In this document: piece after piece, positions 17,067 through 25,352 of the stretch
Layout: each line of letters begins with the position of its first letter
Numbering within the stretch: the first letter of the stretch is position 1
Assembly (NCBI GenBank): GCA_902464495.1
Contig: CABQJK010000001.1
Span: forward strand, 94,854-158,853
Direction: 5' to 3'
From: an uncultured Collinsella sp.
GTDB lineage: Bacteria; Actinomycetota; Coriobacteriia; Coriobacteriales; Coriobacteriaceae
Length of the DNA stretch: 64,000 nt
Position numbers and translations under genes: made by a program
Notes under the pieces: generated by a model
The model's input: only the letters and a program-made list of their open reading frames with translations
Database searches by the model: none
What the model was told of the DNA's origin: nothing

Positions 17067-17133
17067 CGCATGGCAATCAGCATTCCTCTTGAAAAGGACA
17101 GCAAGCATTTCCACCAACACCGATTGCCATGCG
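17067..17133. repeat. 12-bp inverted repeat around 43 nt
   Basis: CGCATGGCAATC (17067-17078) and GATTGCCATGCG (17122-17133) are exact complements, followed by TTCTTCTT. Either a long-loop terminator for the remnant upstream or the ends of a small inserted segment. Confidence 0.45.
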
Positions 17134-17145
17134 TTCTTCTTACCC

Positions 17146-17325
17146 TTAGGCGAGCTTGCGAGCGAGCTCGCGCACCTCTTTCAACTTGGGCGAGGATGCC
17201 ATGCTGTCGCGCTCGGTCTCATTGCCTGACAACTCCTCAACTGTCTTGATTCTCTCTCCGAGAATTGAACAGCAAATCGTTGGCCGCAAAGTGTCGACTG
17301 TGGGAAAATTAACTAGAGCTTTCTC
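17146..17325 (-). pseudogene. C-terminal gene remnant without a start codon
   Basis: An open frame of 59 codons ending in TAA at 17146. The tail (EERIKTVEELSG region, then SPKLKEVRELARKLA) looks coding, being helical and charged, but no ATG/GTG/TTG with a ribosome site opens it, and a stop lies just upstream. I do not recognise the family. Probably a fragment of a lost gene. Confidence 0.35.
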
Positions 17326-17419
17326 CTACTCGCGTGAGCGTTCGCGTGTATGAGCCTGGCCGAATCGGGCAGGCGCAATATAGATCCACGGAAACCGGCC
17401 TACGAACAAGGAGCGCCTT

Positions 17420-18301
17420 ATGTATGGACAGCATGTTGCACCGCAAACCCATTACAAACGCACTGGCCTGTCTATCCGCAACGTCAAGCTTCATGCAGGC
17501 GCCAGAGTCGTTGCCTTCGGAGTAAGCATTCTTATGGCAGGGCAGCTTTTGCTACCCTGCGCAGCACTGGCGACCGAAATGCCCGAACCCGATGTCGCAA
17601 CACCCATCACCTGCGACGAAGTCAACGCGGAAGGCAGCCTCACAGCAACCACCGTCGATCATTACTACGATTTGGAGCTACCCCCTGCTTTCGAGTTGGT
17701 CCAGAACGAGGCTCTTGTACACGATTTTCCCGACAAACCCGAGGACTTCATCTACGGGCTTAACGACACCGTCCATCTCTTCAAGATCGACACCGATACC
17801 GAAAGCCTTATAAAAACCGAGAACCCCAAAGAGGCCAGCGTCTCTATTGCCCTGACCATGATCGACAATCACGTTAGAGCAACCGTAGTCTTTACAGGCA
17901 GTTACGCCGACGACCAAATCCCTTACAGGCTGAACCTCAACAGCTCAACCTACCTTGGCACACACGTTGACCGTGACTTCGACAGCGGGCAAGGGATTAT
18001 GCACGAAACGCGGCACGATTACTACATCCGTTACGTCTTCGACAGTGACGTGCACTTGTTTGCAACCGATACGAGCGGTTCCAAACCCGAACCGGAAACC
18101 AAGACCGAGCCCACACCGCAGCCCAATGCAAAAAAGCCCACGGCAAATCCCGTTTCCACCAAGGCAGTAGCGGCGGTTAAACCAGCCGGGGCCACCCTAC
18201 CCGCGACGGGCGACAACGGTGCGATGGCAGCCGCCCTGAGTGTTGCCGGTGCTGTAGTTGCGGCAGTTGGCATTTCTGCAACAAGGCGTCGCAACCGCTA
18301 G
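17420..18301 (+). CDS. LPATG-anchored cell-surface protein (293 aa)
   Basis: An N-terminal Sec signal sits after a 25-residue basic lead (VVAFGVSILMAGQLLLPCAALA, cleaved near ALATE). The mature part is about 180 residues of unknown, acidic, beta-rich sequence. A Pro/Glu/Lys-rich wall-spanning linker (about 218-250) leads to LPATGDNG, a hydrophobic helix and the RRRNR stop-transfer. It starts at ATG 17420 with AAGGAG 7 nt upstream. A class-A-type sortase substrate exposed at the surface; the ligand is unknown. Confidence 0.85.
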   Translation: MYGQHVAPQTHYKRTGLSIRNVKLHAGARVVAFGVSILMAGQLLLPCAALATEMPEPDVATPITCDEVNAEGSLTATTVDHYYDLELPPAFELVQNEALVHDFPDKPEDFIYGLNDTVHLFKIDTDTESLIKTENPKEASVSIALTMIDNHVRATVVFTGSYADDQIPYRLNLNSSTYLGTHVDRDFDSGQGIMHETRHDYYIRYVFDSDVHLFATDTSGSKPEPETKTEPTPQPNAKKPTANPVSTKAVAAVKPAGATLPATGDNGAMAAALSVAGAVVAAVGISATRRRNR

Positions 18302-18592
18302 CCAGCATTTCGTACCTCGTAGACAAAGCTCTATCCCCGCTCCGATGAGCTTTACGCACCGAGAAGTTTCTTCCCCACGGAAATGAGCTTTTTCCAACGG
18401 TCGCCTTCACGCCATCAACGCCCCGCGAAACCGTCGAAACAGACTGTGCCGAACCGCCATCGAGCTCTGCCCCATCGCAAACAGCGTCGACGGCGTCTTC
18501 TGGCAACATTTTTGGTCGCCATAGCTCCGATTCGGCAGGGCCCAGTCTCCGCTCGATCTCGAGCAAGACTTGTAAGGAGTCCTCAGTCAAGA

Positions 18593-19147
18593 TCAACTAC
18601 GGAAATCGTGACGAGCCGATACCGCTCGCAAGCCTCCTTCGGAATAGATGTTGAGCAGTTCCTGGGCATGGGCGAACTCGGGTCCCCGCCTCCAACCGAG
18701 CAGGCGGTTGACCGCGAGGTTTCCCTGAACGCTGTGGACAAAGAGCAGATAAGCATCCCCGCGCGAAAGCCCAGTCTTCTCCATGATCGAGGGAACCATC
18801 TGCTCTGCGCCGCGCTCGATGACGCGCTGCGCCACGCGGGCGTACGCGTCGTCATCCGAGTAGAGCAGATAATAGTCATCGTTTGCCGGCGGGCGCTGGC
18901 AGGGGGCATCCGCCTCCGATCCCTCGAGCGGGGGCACGGCCGCCAAAGCCTCGTCAATAAGTGCGTCGAGCAGCGCGAACTTATCCTCGTAGTGCAGATA
19001 GAACGTGCCGCGGTTGATATCGGCGCGGCGGCAGATATCCGCCACCGTCATCTTCGCGAAGCCGACCTCGGCCAGCAGCGCGAAGAACGCCCCCCGTATG
19101 ACCGAGAGCGTATAGCGCCGACGACGATCGATCTTCCCTACTTCCAT
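18593..19147 (-). CDS. TetR/AcrR-family regulator
   Basis: A 184-residue protein with an N-terminal TetR HTH (residues 10-55: RRRYTLSVIRGAFFALLAEV, FAKMTVADICRRADINRGTF, YLHYEDKFALLDALIDEAL) and a C-terminal ligand domain resembling TetR_C_14 proteins. ATG 19147 has GGAGGAG immediately upstream. It diverges from the sirtuin operon. A perfect palindrome overlapping the operon's -10 box lies between them, so autoregulation and control of the sirtuins are the natural inference. Confidence 0.9.
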   Translation of the reverse strand: MEVGKIDRRRRYTLSVIRGAFFALLAEVGFAKMTVADICRRADINRGTFYLHYEDKFALLDALIDEALAAVPPLEGSEADAPCQRPPANDDYYLLYSDDDAYARVAQRVIERGAEQMVPSIMEKTGLSRGDAYLLFVHSVQGNLAVNRLLGWRRGPEFAHAQELLNIYSEGGLRAVSARHDFRS

Positions 19148-19251
19148 GGCTCCTCCAATTGCAACGCTCGACAATGTCCAGCAAACGCTCGTTTATCGAC
19201 AGTGCCTCAAAGCTGTTCATTGCTCTGACGTAAATCAACATGGATACTTTT

Positions 19252-19271
19252 TATAGACACCTGTCTATAAT
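19252..19271 (+). promoter_or_regulatory. Palindromic operator overlapping the -10 box of the sirtuin operon
   Basis: TATAGACA-CC-TGTCTATA (19252-19269) is a perfect palindrome, and its right end forms the consensus -10 TATAAT (19266-19271). A bound TetR dimer would block RNA polymerase. Transcription would begin near 19278, so the in-frame ATG at 19240 cannot be the start, and GTG 19291 is. Confidence 0.75.
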
Positions 19272-19290
19272 AGCCGAAAGAAGGTATCCA

Positions 19291-20256
19291 GTGACTCTGT
19301 ACGAGCAGCTCGTTATCGAGCTCACCAACCGATCGTTTTCCCATCAGGCAGCCTACCGCGGCGGTGGCACGCCCTACGACCTGAGTGACCGCGAGCCCAA
19401 GCCCTACGACCAGCAGATCAAGGACTTTGTCCGCATGATCGATGAGGCCGATTGCGTGCTTGTGGGCGGTGCCTCCGGTCTCTCCGCGGCGGGCGGCGGC
19501 GACTTCTACTACGAGGACAACGCGACCTATCGCAGACATTTCGGCAAGTTCGCCGAGCGCTATGGCTTCAAGGGTGCTTTCGAGGGTTCATTCTATCGCT
19601 GGCCTACCGCCGAGGCGCGCTGGGGCTATCTTGCCACCTTCCTCGACACCACGCTCAACGCCCCGCTGCGCAAGCCCTACAAGGACCTCGACGCTATCCT
19701 TGCTAAGAAGGACTTCTTTGTGCTCACCACTAACCAGGACACGCAGTTCGTAAAGATCTACCCGTGGGAGAAGGTGGCAGAGATCCAGGGCGACCATCGC
19801 TTTTTCCAATGTTCCCGCTGCTGCACCGATGACGTATGGGACGCAATCGAGCCGGTCTCCCGCATGGTCGAGGCCATGGGAGACGGCCTAGAGGTTCCAA
19901 CAGAGCTCGTGCCGCGCTGCCCGCACTGCGGGGCCGAGGCGTTCCCCTGGGTTCGCGGCTACGGCAACTTTTTGCAGGGCGAGCTCTACGAGGAGCAGTA
20001 CCGCAAGGTCTCCGACTGGCTCGACGCGCACGCGCATCAGAAGATTCTTTTCCTTGAGCTGGGCGTGGGCCGCATCACGCCTGCATTTATCCAGGAGCCG
20101 TTCTGGGCCCTCACGGCGCAGTTGCCGCAAGCGAGCTACATCGCCGTAAACAATCAGACGCAGTTTCTCCCCCGCGCGATCGAGGACCGAGGCATGGCGA
20201 TCCGCGCCGACATCGCCGACGTGCTCGCCGACGTGCACAAGACGTTGGGAAGGTAG
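19291..20256 (+). CDS. SirTM-like (class M) sirtuin A
   Basis: A 321-residue Sir2-family protein. The Rossmann glycine loop is GGASGLSAAGGGDFY, and the catalytic/NAD site TTNQDTQF gives Asn148 and Asp150. EIQGDHRFFQC gives Gln166, and a four-Cys zinc site is formed by C174 and C177/178 with C210 and C213 (CPHC). The QGD...QCS pattern is that of SirTM, the sirtuins linked to macrodomains that ADP-ribosylate lipoylated GcvH-L in pathogens. No GcvH-L, lipoate ligase or macrodomain gene is seen nearby. GTG start with GAAGG upstream, dictated by the promoter position. First gene of a three-sirtuin operon. Confidence 0.85.
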   Translation: MTLYEQLVIELTNRSFSHQAAYRGGGTPYDLSDREPKPYDQQIKDFVRMIDEADCVLVGGASGLSAAGGGDFYYEDNATYRRHFGKFAERYGFKGAFEGSFYRWPTAEARWGYLATFLDTTLNAPLRKPYKDLDAILAKKDFFVLTTNQDTQFVKIYPWEKVAEIQGDHRFFQCSRCCTDDVWDAIEPVSRMVEAMGDGLEVPTELVPRCPHCGAEAFPWVRGYGNFLQGELYEEQYRKVSDWLDAHAHQKILFLELGVGRITPAFIQEPFWALTAQLPQASYIAVNNQTQFLPRAIEDRGMAIRADIADVLADVHKTLGR

Positions 20257-20259
20257 CGC

Positions 20260-20958
20260 GTGGAAACAGCGAAAGCAGCTCGCATCGACCGGGCGCTTGC
20301 CGAGGCGGATCTGATCGTCATCGGCGCCAGCAACGGGCTCGACATGGCGGAGGGGCTCAACCTCTTTCGCGCTGACTATCATTTTTGGGAGACATACGGA
20401 GACCTCGCCCAGGCCGACGGCATCGGCTGCATACTGCAGGGGCTCGCCTCCCCAGATGCAAACGTGCGACGCCGATGGGCTGAGCGCTTCCATCAAAAGG
20501 AGTATCTCGAATATGAGCCCAGCCCGCTCATGAACACGCTGCGGCGTCTTACGGAGCATGTGGACTCTTTCGTGATTACCTGCAATATCGACGGACATTT
20601 TGCGCGCGCAGGGTTCGACGAGAACCGCGTGCTCGAGACGGAGGGGAGCACGCGCACGTCGATCGACGAGCTGCGTCTCACTCATCCAGACGCCATCGCC
20701 GCGGCCCAGCTCGAAGAGCTTGCGCGCCTTGTGCGAGCCCATCGCAACGGCAGGGTTGCCATCCTCGAGCTTGGCGTGGGACTGCGCAACGGCGTCATAA
20801 AGCGCATGCTCGCTCAGATCGCAAACGCCTGCGAGCACACCACCTATATCGTGTTCAACTACAGCCAGGCCATGGCGCCCGATGCTTCATGTGAGACCAT
20901 TCTCGTTGATGGCGATATGGCACCGGCTTTTGAGGAGGTCGTCCAATGCCGTCTCTAG
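20260..20958 (+). CDS. Degenerate SirTM-like sirtuin B (no zinc site)
   Basis: The 232-residue middle gene starts at GTG 20260, three bases after the previous stop. It keeps the NAD-binding loop (VIGASNGLDMAEG) and TCNIDGHF (Asn109, Asp111) with the SirTM-like AGFDENR. The Gln of the active site is Glu128 (LETEGS), and all four zinc cysteines are absent, with the zinc subdomain deleted. It may be a non-catalytic partner of the other two, or a specialised NAD-binding protein. Its stop overlaps the next gene by 13 nt. Confidence 0.75.
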   Translation: METAKAARIDRALAEADLIVIGASNGLDMAEGLNLFRADYHFWETYGDLAQADGIGCILQGLASPDANVRRRWAERFHQKEYLEYEPSPLMNTLRRLTEHVDSFVITCNIDGHFARAGFDENRVLETEGSTRTSIDELRLTHPDAIAAAQLEELARLVRAHRNGRVAILELGVGLRNGVIKRMLAQIANACEHTTYIVFNYSQAMAPDASCETILVDGDMAPAFEEVVQCRL

Positions 20959-21794
20959 AAAGAGCAGCGGATAGGCTTCGAAGCCTTATCGACGATGCCG
21001 ACGCCATCGTCGTCGGCATCGGCTCGGGCATGTCGAGCGCCGCCGGGTTCAACCATTACAACCGTGCGGGCATGACACGTGCCGGAATGGATGACTGGCG
21101 GCGGGCATTTGGCTTTAAGAGCCTTTTCGACGGCTTCTACCACCTCTACCCCAGCCTCGAGCAGCAATGGGCCTACTACGCGCGATACATCCATTTCATG
21201 CTGAGCGAGCCGGCCTCACAGCCCTACCTCGACCTGCGCTCTCTCGTCGGCCACAAGGACTACTTTATCCTGAGCACCAACGTGGACACCCAGGTCGAGA
21301 AGACGTTTCCCGCCGAGAGAATCTGCAACTACCAGGGAAGCGCCGCGCACCTTCAGTGCAAGCAGCCATGCTGCGACGAGCTCTTCGACGCGAAGCCCTA
21401 CGTCGAGCGCATGCTCGCCGGCATGTCGGGGTTCGAGATCCGCAGCGAGGATATCCCCCGATGCCCGCACTGCGGCTGGCAGCTTGTGCCGTGGGTGCGC
21501 GACGACACGTTTCTGCAAGGCGCGGCGTGGCGCGAGAGCCTCGGACGGTACGAGCGCTTTGTGCGCGAGCGCAGCAATGACCGCGTACTGTTGCTGGAGC
21601 TCGGCGTGGGCGAGATGACCCCGGGCATCATCACGCTCCCGTTCTGGAGCATGACCGCAAAGCTGCCGGATGCGCACCTGTTGAGCGTCAACATCTCGAG
21701 CGGCTCGGCTCCGTTGCAGCTCGGAAGCAAGGCGGAGGCGATCCGGGCCGACTTGGGCGCCCTGCTCTCGGCGGCACAGCAACGCGACGGGTAG
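20946..21794 (+). CDS. SirTM-like sirtuin C
   Basis: A 282-residue Sir2-family protein with the NAD loop GIGSGMSSAAGF, STNVDTQVEK (Asn112, Asp114), NYQG (Gln130) and zinc cysteines C138, C142/143, C173 and C176 (CPHC). It resembles sirtuin A more than B in its zinc domain. Start ATG 20946 overlaps sirtuin B and has GAGG about 8 nt upstream, so the three are translationally coupled. Predicted to act on acylated or ADP-ribosylatable protein using NAD+; the substrate is unknown. Confidence 0.83.
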   Translation: MPSLERAADRLRSLIDDADAIVVGIGSGMSSAAGFNHYNRAGMTRAGMDDWRRAFGFKSLFDGFYHLYPSLEQQWAYYARYIHFMLSEPASQPYLDLRSLVGHKDYFILSTNVDTQVEKTFPAERICNYQGSAAHLQCKQPCCDELFDAKPYVERMLAGMSGFEIRSEDIPRCPHCGWQLVPWVRDDTFLQGAAWRESLGRYERFVRERSNDRVLLLELGVGEMTPGIITLPFWSMTAKLPDAHLLSVNISSGSAPLQLGSKAEAIRADLGALLSAAQQRDG

Positions 21795-21805
21795 CGCGGC
21801 GAGGC

Positions 21806-22570
21806 TTAAGCCTCTTTGTTAGTCGCTTTGAGATATTCCTCATCACCCACAGGCTCCAACCACTCGTTGGAGGTCTCCTCGCCCGGAACCTCCAACGCGA
21901 GATGCGAGAACCAGCTGTCGGGCGCGGCTCCGTGCCAATGCTTCACCCCCGGGGCGATGTTGACCACGTCGCCGGGGCGCAGCTCCTGTGCCGGCTTTCC
22001 CCATTCCTGGTAAAACCCTCGGCCAGCCACGCAGACGAGGATATGCCCGCCGCCGCTTTTGGCGTGATGGGCGTGCCAGTTGTTGCGGCAGCCGGGCTCG
22101 AACGTCACGTTGTAGACGCCGACCTGCTCGGTGGAAAGGGGCGCGAGGTAGCTTTGACCGATAAAGTACTTCGCGAATGCGTCGTTGGGGGCACCGATGG
22201 GGAAAACCATCTCGTTTTGGTGCTGAGCCTTTGCGTCGACGGCATCGTCGTTCGCCCAGACCTCCTTCGCCATGCGGAAGGCAGCCCACGCCTTGGGCCA
22301 ACCCGCATAAAACGCTGCATGCGTAAGGATCTCCGCTATCTCCGCCTTGGTCACGCCGTTGTTCTTTGCGGACGTCAGGTGATATTTGAACGAAGAGTCC
22401 GTCAGCCCCTGCGCCATTAGGGCCACCACCGTCACCACGCTGCGGTCGCGCAGGGAAAGCTCACTCTCCCGGCTCCACACCTCGCCGAACAGCACGTCGT
22501 CGTTGAGCTGTGCGAATTTGGGAGCGAACTCCCCCAGGGCGTCTCTGCCCGCCGTCTGCTTAATTGCCAT
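21806..22570 (-). CDS. Carboxymuconolactone decarboxylase-like/cupin fusion protein
   Basis: A 254-residue protein. The N-terminal half is a CMD/AhpD-like all-helical domain (residues 20-110, DRSVVTVVALMAQG, EIAEILTHAAFYAGWPKAW) that lacks the AhpD CxxC. The C-terminal half is a cupin (residues 145-235) with metal-ligand histidines in NNWHAHHAKSGGGHIL and APGVKHWHGA. Proteins of this fused form are usually linked to redox or quinone/thiol stress genes. It lies downstream of, and on the same strand as, the flavodoxin-type reductase, 64 nt apart, and is likely co-transcribed with it. Confidence 0.85.
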   Translation of the reverse strand: MAIKQTAGRDALGEFAPKFAQLNDDVLFGEVWSRESELSLRDRSVVTVVALMAQGLTDSSFKYHLTSAKNNGVTKAEIAEILTHAAFYAGWPKAWAAFRMAKEVWANDDAVDAKAQHQNEMVFPIGAPNDAFAKYFIGQSYLAPLSTEQVGVYNVTFEPGCRNNWHAHHAKSGGGHILVCVAGRGFYQEWGKPAQELRPGDVVNIAPGVKHWHGAAPDSWFSHLALEVPGEETSNEWLEPVGDEEYLKATNKEA

Positions 22571-22634
22571 AATTTACTTCCTCCTGTCGATGGTATTAGG
22601 CACAAATCTGCTTCCGCGCTGCCAAGCAGCCCGG

Positions 22635-23174
22635 CTAGATTCCCATGCCCATTCGTCGCGCCTGCTCCAGAGCGGGATGCCCGGCGATTTCGCCCACGCC
22701 GTTCACGCCGCCGGCGAAAACCGTTCCAGCGAGCGTGCAGCGGGAGAAACAGTCAACCCATCCCTGCACTGCCTTTTTCGCGCCGTCGAAGGTCGAGCGC
22801 CCGTTCTCCGCCGCCGTCGCCAACAGATATGCCTCGGTGAATGCATAATCGGAGCCAAAAAGCGGGTTGGCGCGGTCCAGCATGGTCTTGAGCTGACCAC
22901 AGACGCTGTAGTAATAGACGGGCGTTGCGAACACCAGAACATCGGCGTCGTGCATCTTGGCGGCAATTTCCACGGCATCGTCTTGGATGACGCAGTGCCC
23001 CAGCTTTAAGCAGGCAAGGCAGCCCCTGCAGAAGCCCATTTGCTTCTCGCGCAGACGCACGGTCTCAACGCTGTGACCTGCCTCCCGCGCGCCGTTGGCG
23101 AAAGCCTCCGCCAGCGTCTCGGAATTGCCATTCTTTCGTGGACTTGAAGAAACTATCAAAACCGTTTTGCCCAT
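22635..23174 (-). CDS. Flavodoxin-family NAD(P)H-dependent FMN reductase
   Basis: A 179-residue protein of the NADPH-dependent FMN reductase/iron-sulphur flavoprotein family. It has the FMN phosphate loop SSSPRKNGNSETLAEAF (residues 9-25), the CxxC-like GFCRGCLACLK (residues 47-57) and ATPVYYYSVCGQLKTMLDR (residues 83-101). It starts at ATG 23174 with AAGGGG upstream; the longer frame to 23264 crosses the promoter. The MerR-type promoter and divergent MerR gene imply induction by thiol-reactive electrophiles or oxidants. Confidence 0.85.
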   Translation of the reverse strand: MGKTVLIVSSSPRKNGNSETLAEAFANGAREAGHSVETVRLREKQMGFCRGCLACLKLGHCVIQDDAVEIAAKMHDADVLVFATPVYYYSVCGQLKTMLDRANPLFGSDYAFTEAYLLATAAENGRSTFDGAKKAVQGWVDCFSRCTLAGTVFAGGVNGVGEIAGHPALEQARRMGMGI

Positions 23175-23217
23175 TACGGAACACCCCTTGCGCTCCCGAT
23201 TTGTATTAACGAGAATG

Positions 23218-23248
23218 AAGGTAATACCTAAACCTGACTTTAGGTCAA
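23218..23248 (-). promoter_or_regulatory. MerR-type promoter with 19-bp spacer and operator
   Basis: On the minus strand TTGACC, a 19-nt spacer, then TACCTT. The over-long spacer carries the palindrome ACCTAAA-N6-TTTAGGT (23226-23245). This is the typical MerR activator layout, read towards the flavin reductase. Confidence 0.7.
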
Positions 23249-23279
23249 GGAATGAATTCGACATTGTTTCGGAGGAGCC

Positions 23280-23720
23280 ATGTACACAATCGGACAGGTG
23301 GCGGAAATGTTCGGTTTGCCCGCTTCAACGCTGCGATATTACGACAAGCAAGGATTGTTCCCGGGATTGGAGCGGGCGTCCGGCATTCGCCGATTTGGCG
23401 ACAAGGAACTCGAGGCGCTTCGAGTCATCGAATGCCTAAAGAAGGCGGGGATGGAGATCAGGGATATCCGGCTGTTCATGGAATGGTGCGCAGAGGGCCC
23501 ATCAACATACCCCCAGCGCAAGGCTATGTTCGAGGAGCGGAAGGCCCACATGGAATCGGAGATCGCGAACATGAACCGTGCGCTCGATATGCTGAAGTTC
23601 AAATGCTGGTACTACGAGCAGCTGAATCAAGGCGACAACGAGGCTGAGCTGAAGGCACTGATTCCAGACGGTTTGCCGGCAGAGATTAAAGAGGCCTACG
23701 AGAACGCCCACGCCCGATAG
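23280..23720 (+). CDS. MerR-family regulator
   Basis: A 146-residue protein with the MerR winged HTH at residues 1-70 (MYTIGQVAEMFGLPASTLRY, YDKQGLFPGLERASGIRRFG), a dimerisation coiled coil (residues 78-118) and no metal-binding cysteine triad, only one Cys in the C-terminal region (KFKCWYYEQL). This is typical of the YcgE/AdhR-type group that senses thiol-reactive compounds. ATG has GGAGGAG directly upstream. Divergent from the FMN reductase. Confidence 0.9.
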   Translation: MYTIGQVAEMFGLPASTLRYYDKQGLFPGLERASGIRRFGDKELEALRVIECLKKAGMEIRDIRLFMEWCAEGPSTYPQRKAMFEERKAHMESEIANMNRALDMLKFKCWYYEQLNQGDNEAELKALIPDGLPAEIKEAYENAHAR

Positions 23721-23782
23721 TGCCGCCCGATGCTCGGAGGGCTTCGACGAGGAGTCGTTTTCGGGTAGGAATGCAAGGAAAA

Positions 23783-23810
23783 GGCCCCCGAACCAGAGGG
23801 TTCGGGGGCC
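23783..23810. terminator. Terminator after MerR gene
   Basis: A perfect 12-bp stem GGCCCCCGAACC with a 4-nt loop, followed by ATTATT. Confidence 0.75.
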
Positions 23811-24384
23811 ATTATTCCCGTTATTTCGCTGGTGGCTTTGCTTTGCGGCGATGTCAAAACAGCATCAGACGATACTCGGCAGTACTAAAACGCGAGTTCA
23901 GAACACAGTTCCCGCTATTCCCACTCGATGGCGTCGGTTCTGCCGTCCCGTCACTCCAGTTACACCCAGTTTTCGGCATCGACACGGAACGCGTGCCGCC
24001 GAATGACGCGATGTCGCGTTTCGTCGGCTTCGGGGACAAAAGCTGGGACAACCTCAAAAACTTTTTTCAAACTCAGGGCTTTGAGTTTTTGTTTTTGTCC
24101 CAAAGTACGCGGCGGGTCGCCTTTGGAGGCTCGATGGCGCCGAAAACGCCCGTTTTGAAACTCAACCGCCCTTTTGCCTGCAAGCCGCCAGCCGCAATCG
24201 CAAGTGAATTAACGCGGGTGGCTTGCGCGCCATTTGCAAAACCCCAGGTCGCAGGTCTTCGCCATTCGTGAACAAAGTGAGTAGTCTCAGGTGGCTTGCT
24301 TATGAGTTGGCGAACGGGCCTTCAGGATTCAGGGCAAACATGCTGGTAGAATAGGATTCTCAAATCAATGACAGGAGACCGAGC
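23811..24384. other. 574-bp intergenic region at the apparent left edge of the accessory island
   Basis: I see no credible gene. It contains a guaA-3'-end-like sequence at 23914, a terminator-like hairpin AAACTCA-N6-TGAGTTT followed by T-runs at 24069-24088, and an extended -10 promoter element (TGG-TAGAAT, 24344-24352) that would serve the Abi_2 gene. Confidence 0.5.
23914..23929 (-). repeat. guaA-3'-end-like attachment sequence, outer copy
   Basis: Read on the minus strand this is ATCGAGTGGGAATAG, matching the last codons and stop of guaA at 29814 in 14 of 15 bases (single T/C difference). A stop codon lies just upstream in frame, so it is not part of a gene. Proposed outermost attachment-site copy of the island array. 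Confidence 0.5.
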
Positions 24385-25347
24385 ATGGCCGAACCCCACG
24401 ATAGGAAGCCGATCCTCACGATCGAGCAGCAGATAGAGCACCTCAAGCAGAAGGGCGTAGCCTTCGAACTGTGTTCCGAGGAAGAGGCCGCGGACTACCT
24501 GCGCGACAAGTGCAACTTCTTCAAGCTCGCATCCTACCGCAAACTCTTCTCGAAATACGAGGGAGGCCCGCGCGACGGCCGCTACGTAGACCTCGACTTC
24601 GGCCAGCTACGCCTGCTCGCGGCGCTCGACCAGGAGCTACGCCACGCCCTGCTCGGCATGACGCTCGACATCGAGCACTTCCAGAAGGTGACACTGCTTC
24701 GCGAGATGGAGGACCGTGGAGAGGACGGCTACGCCATCGTGGCCGACTACATGGCATCGCTTACCACTGCAAACAGGGAGTACCGCCTGCGCGAGCTCAA
24801 GATGAGCGGCCGCAGCCCCTACAGCTCGAGCCTCTACGCGAAGTACTCCGGCGACATGCCTGCCTGGGCCTTCCTTGAGCTCACCTCGTTCGGCGCCCTC
24901 ATCGACTTCGTGCGCTTCTGCGCCAGGCGATGGGGCGACAGGCGCTTCGAGGCCTCCCACTACGACCTCAAGCGCGTGAAGTCCGTCCGCAACTGCGCCG
25001 CGCACGGCTCGTGCCTGATCAACTGCTTCGCCGAGAGGGGCGCCGCCCGGGGCTCGGCGTCCAGTGGCGTCTCCCGAAGGGTCGCCGCCGTGGGAATCCC
25101 CAAGGCGACCAGGAGGAAGTGGATGGGGAATACGGCCATGCAGGAGGTCGCGACCGTGCTCGTGGCGCACTCCGGCTTGGTACCCGAGGGCTCCTCGCGC
25201 TCGCGCGCCGCATCCGAGCTCGCCGAGATGTTCGCCAGGGCCGACGGAGAAACCGAGGCGCTGCCCGACAAGGGGCCCGACGCCGCAGCTCGCTCCGCGC
25301 TCGAGTTCCTTCGCAGGTTGACAGAATCGCTCGGGTTGGTAGAATAG
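24385..25347 (+). CDS. AbiF-type Abi_2/HEPN ribonuclease-like protein
   Basis: A 320-residue Abi_2 (AbiD/AbiF) protein. The N-terminal helical part has ADYLRDKCNFFKLASYRKLF. The conserved centre is MPAWAFLELTSFGALIDF (residues 158-175). The HEPN RNase motif RNCAAH (Arg202-His207), in VRNCAAHGSCLIN, gives the RX4H signature. The C-terminus beyond residue 215 is longer than in most relatives. Family knowledge: Abi_2 proteins act in abortive infection, and their genes are often accompanied by a conserved small RNA. Two such RNA genes follow here, the first promoted from inside this gene's 3' end. ATG 24385 has AGGAG 8-9 nt upstream. Probably an RNA-antitoxin-controlled growth-arrest module. Confidence 0.85.
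   Translation: MAEPHDRKPILTIEQQIEHLKQKGVAFELCSEEEAADYLRDKCNFFKLASYRKLFSKYEGGPRDGRYVDLDFGQLRLLAALDQELRHALLGMTLDIEHFQKVTLLREMEDRGEDGYAIVADYMASLTTANREYRLRELKMSGRSPYSSSLYAKYSGDMPAWAFLELTSFGALIDFVRFCARRWGDRRFEASHYDLKRVKSVRNCAAHGSCLINCFAERGAARGSASSGVSRRVAAVGIPKATRRKWMGNTAMQEVATVLVAHSGLVPEGSSRSRAASELAEMFARADGETEALPDKGPDAAARSALEFLRRLTESLGLVE
25318..25345 (+). promoter_or_regulatory. Promoter of first small RNA, inside the Abi_2 coding end
   Basis: TTGACA (25318-25323), 16-nt spacer, TAGAAT (25340-25345) with the extended TGG element. The -10 region TGGTAGAATAG is identical to that upstream of the Abi_2 gene (24344). Confidence 0.65.
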
Positions 25348-25352
25348 CCTGC

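Noticed and set aside
18302..18592. Possible coding in the gap between the LPATG gene and the TetR gene
   Set aside because: Both strands have open frames but none has a start with a binding site, coherent composition or any recognised domain.
19240..19290. ATG 19240 as the start of the first sirtuin
   Set aside because: It lies upstream of the -10 box, so the transcript could not contain it.
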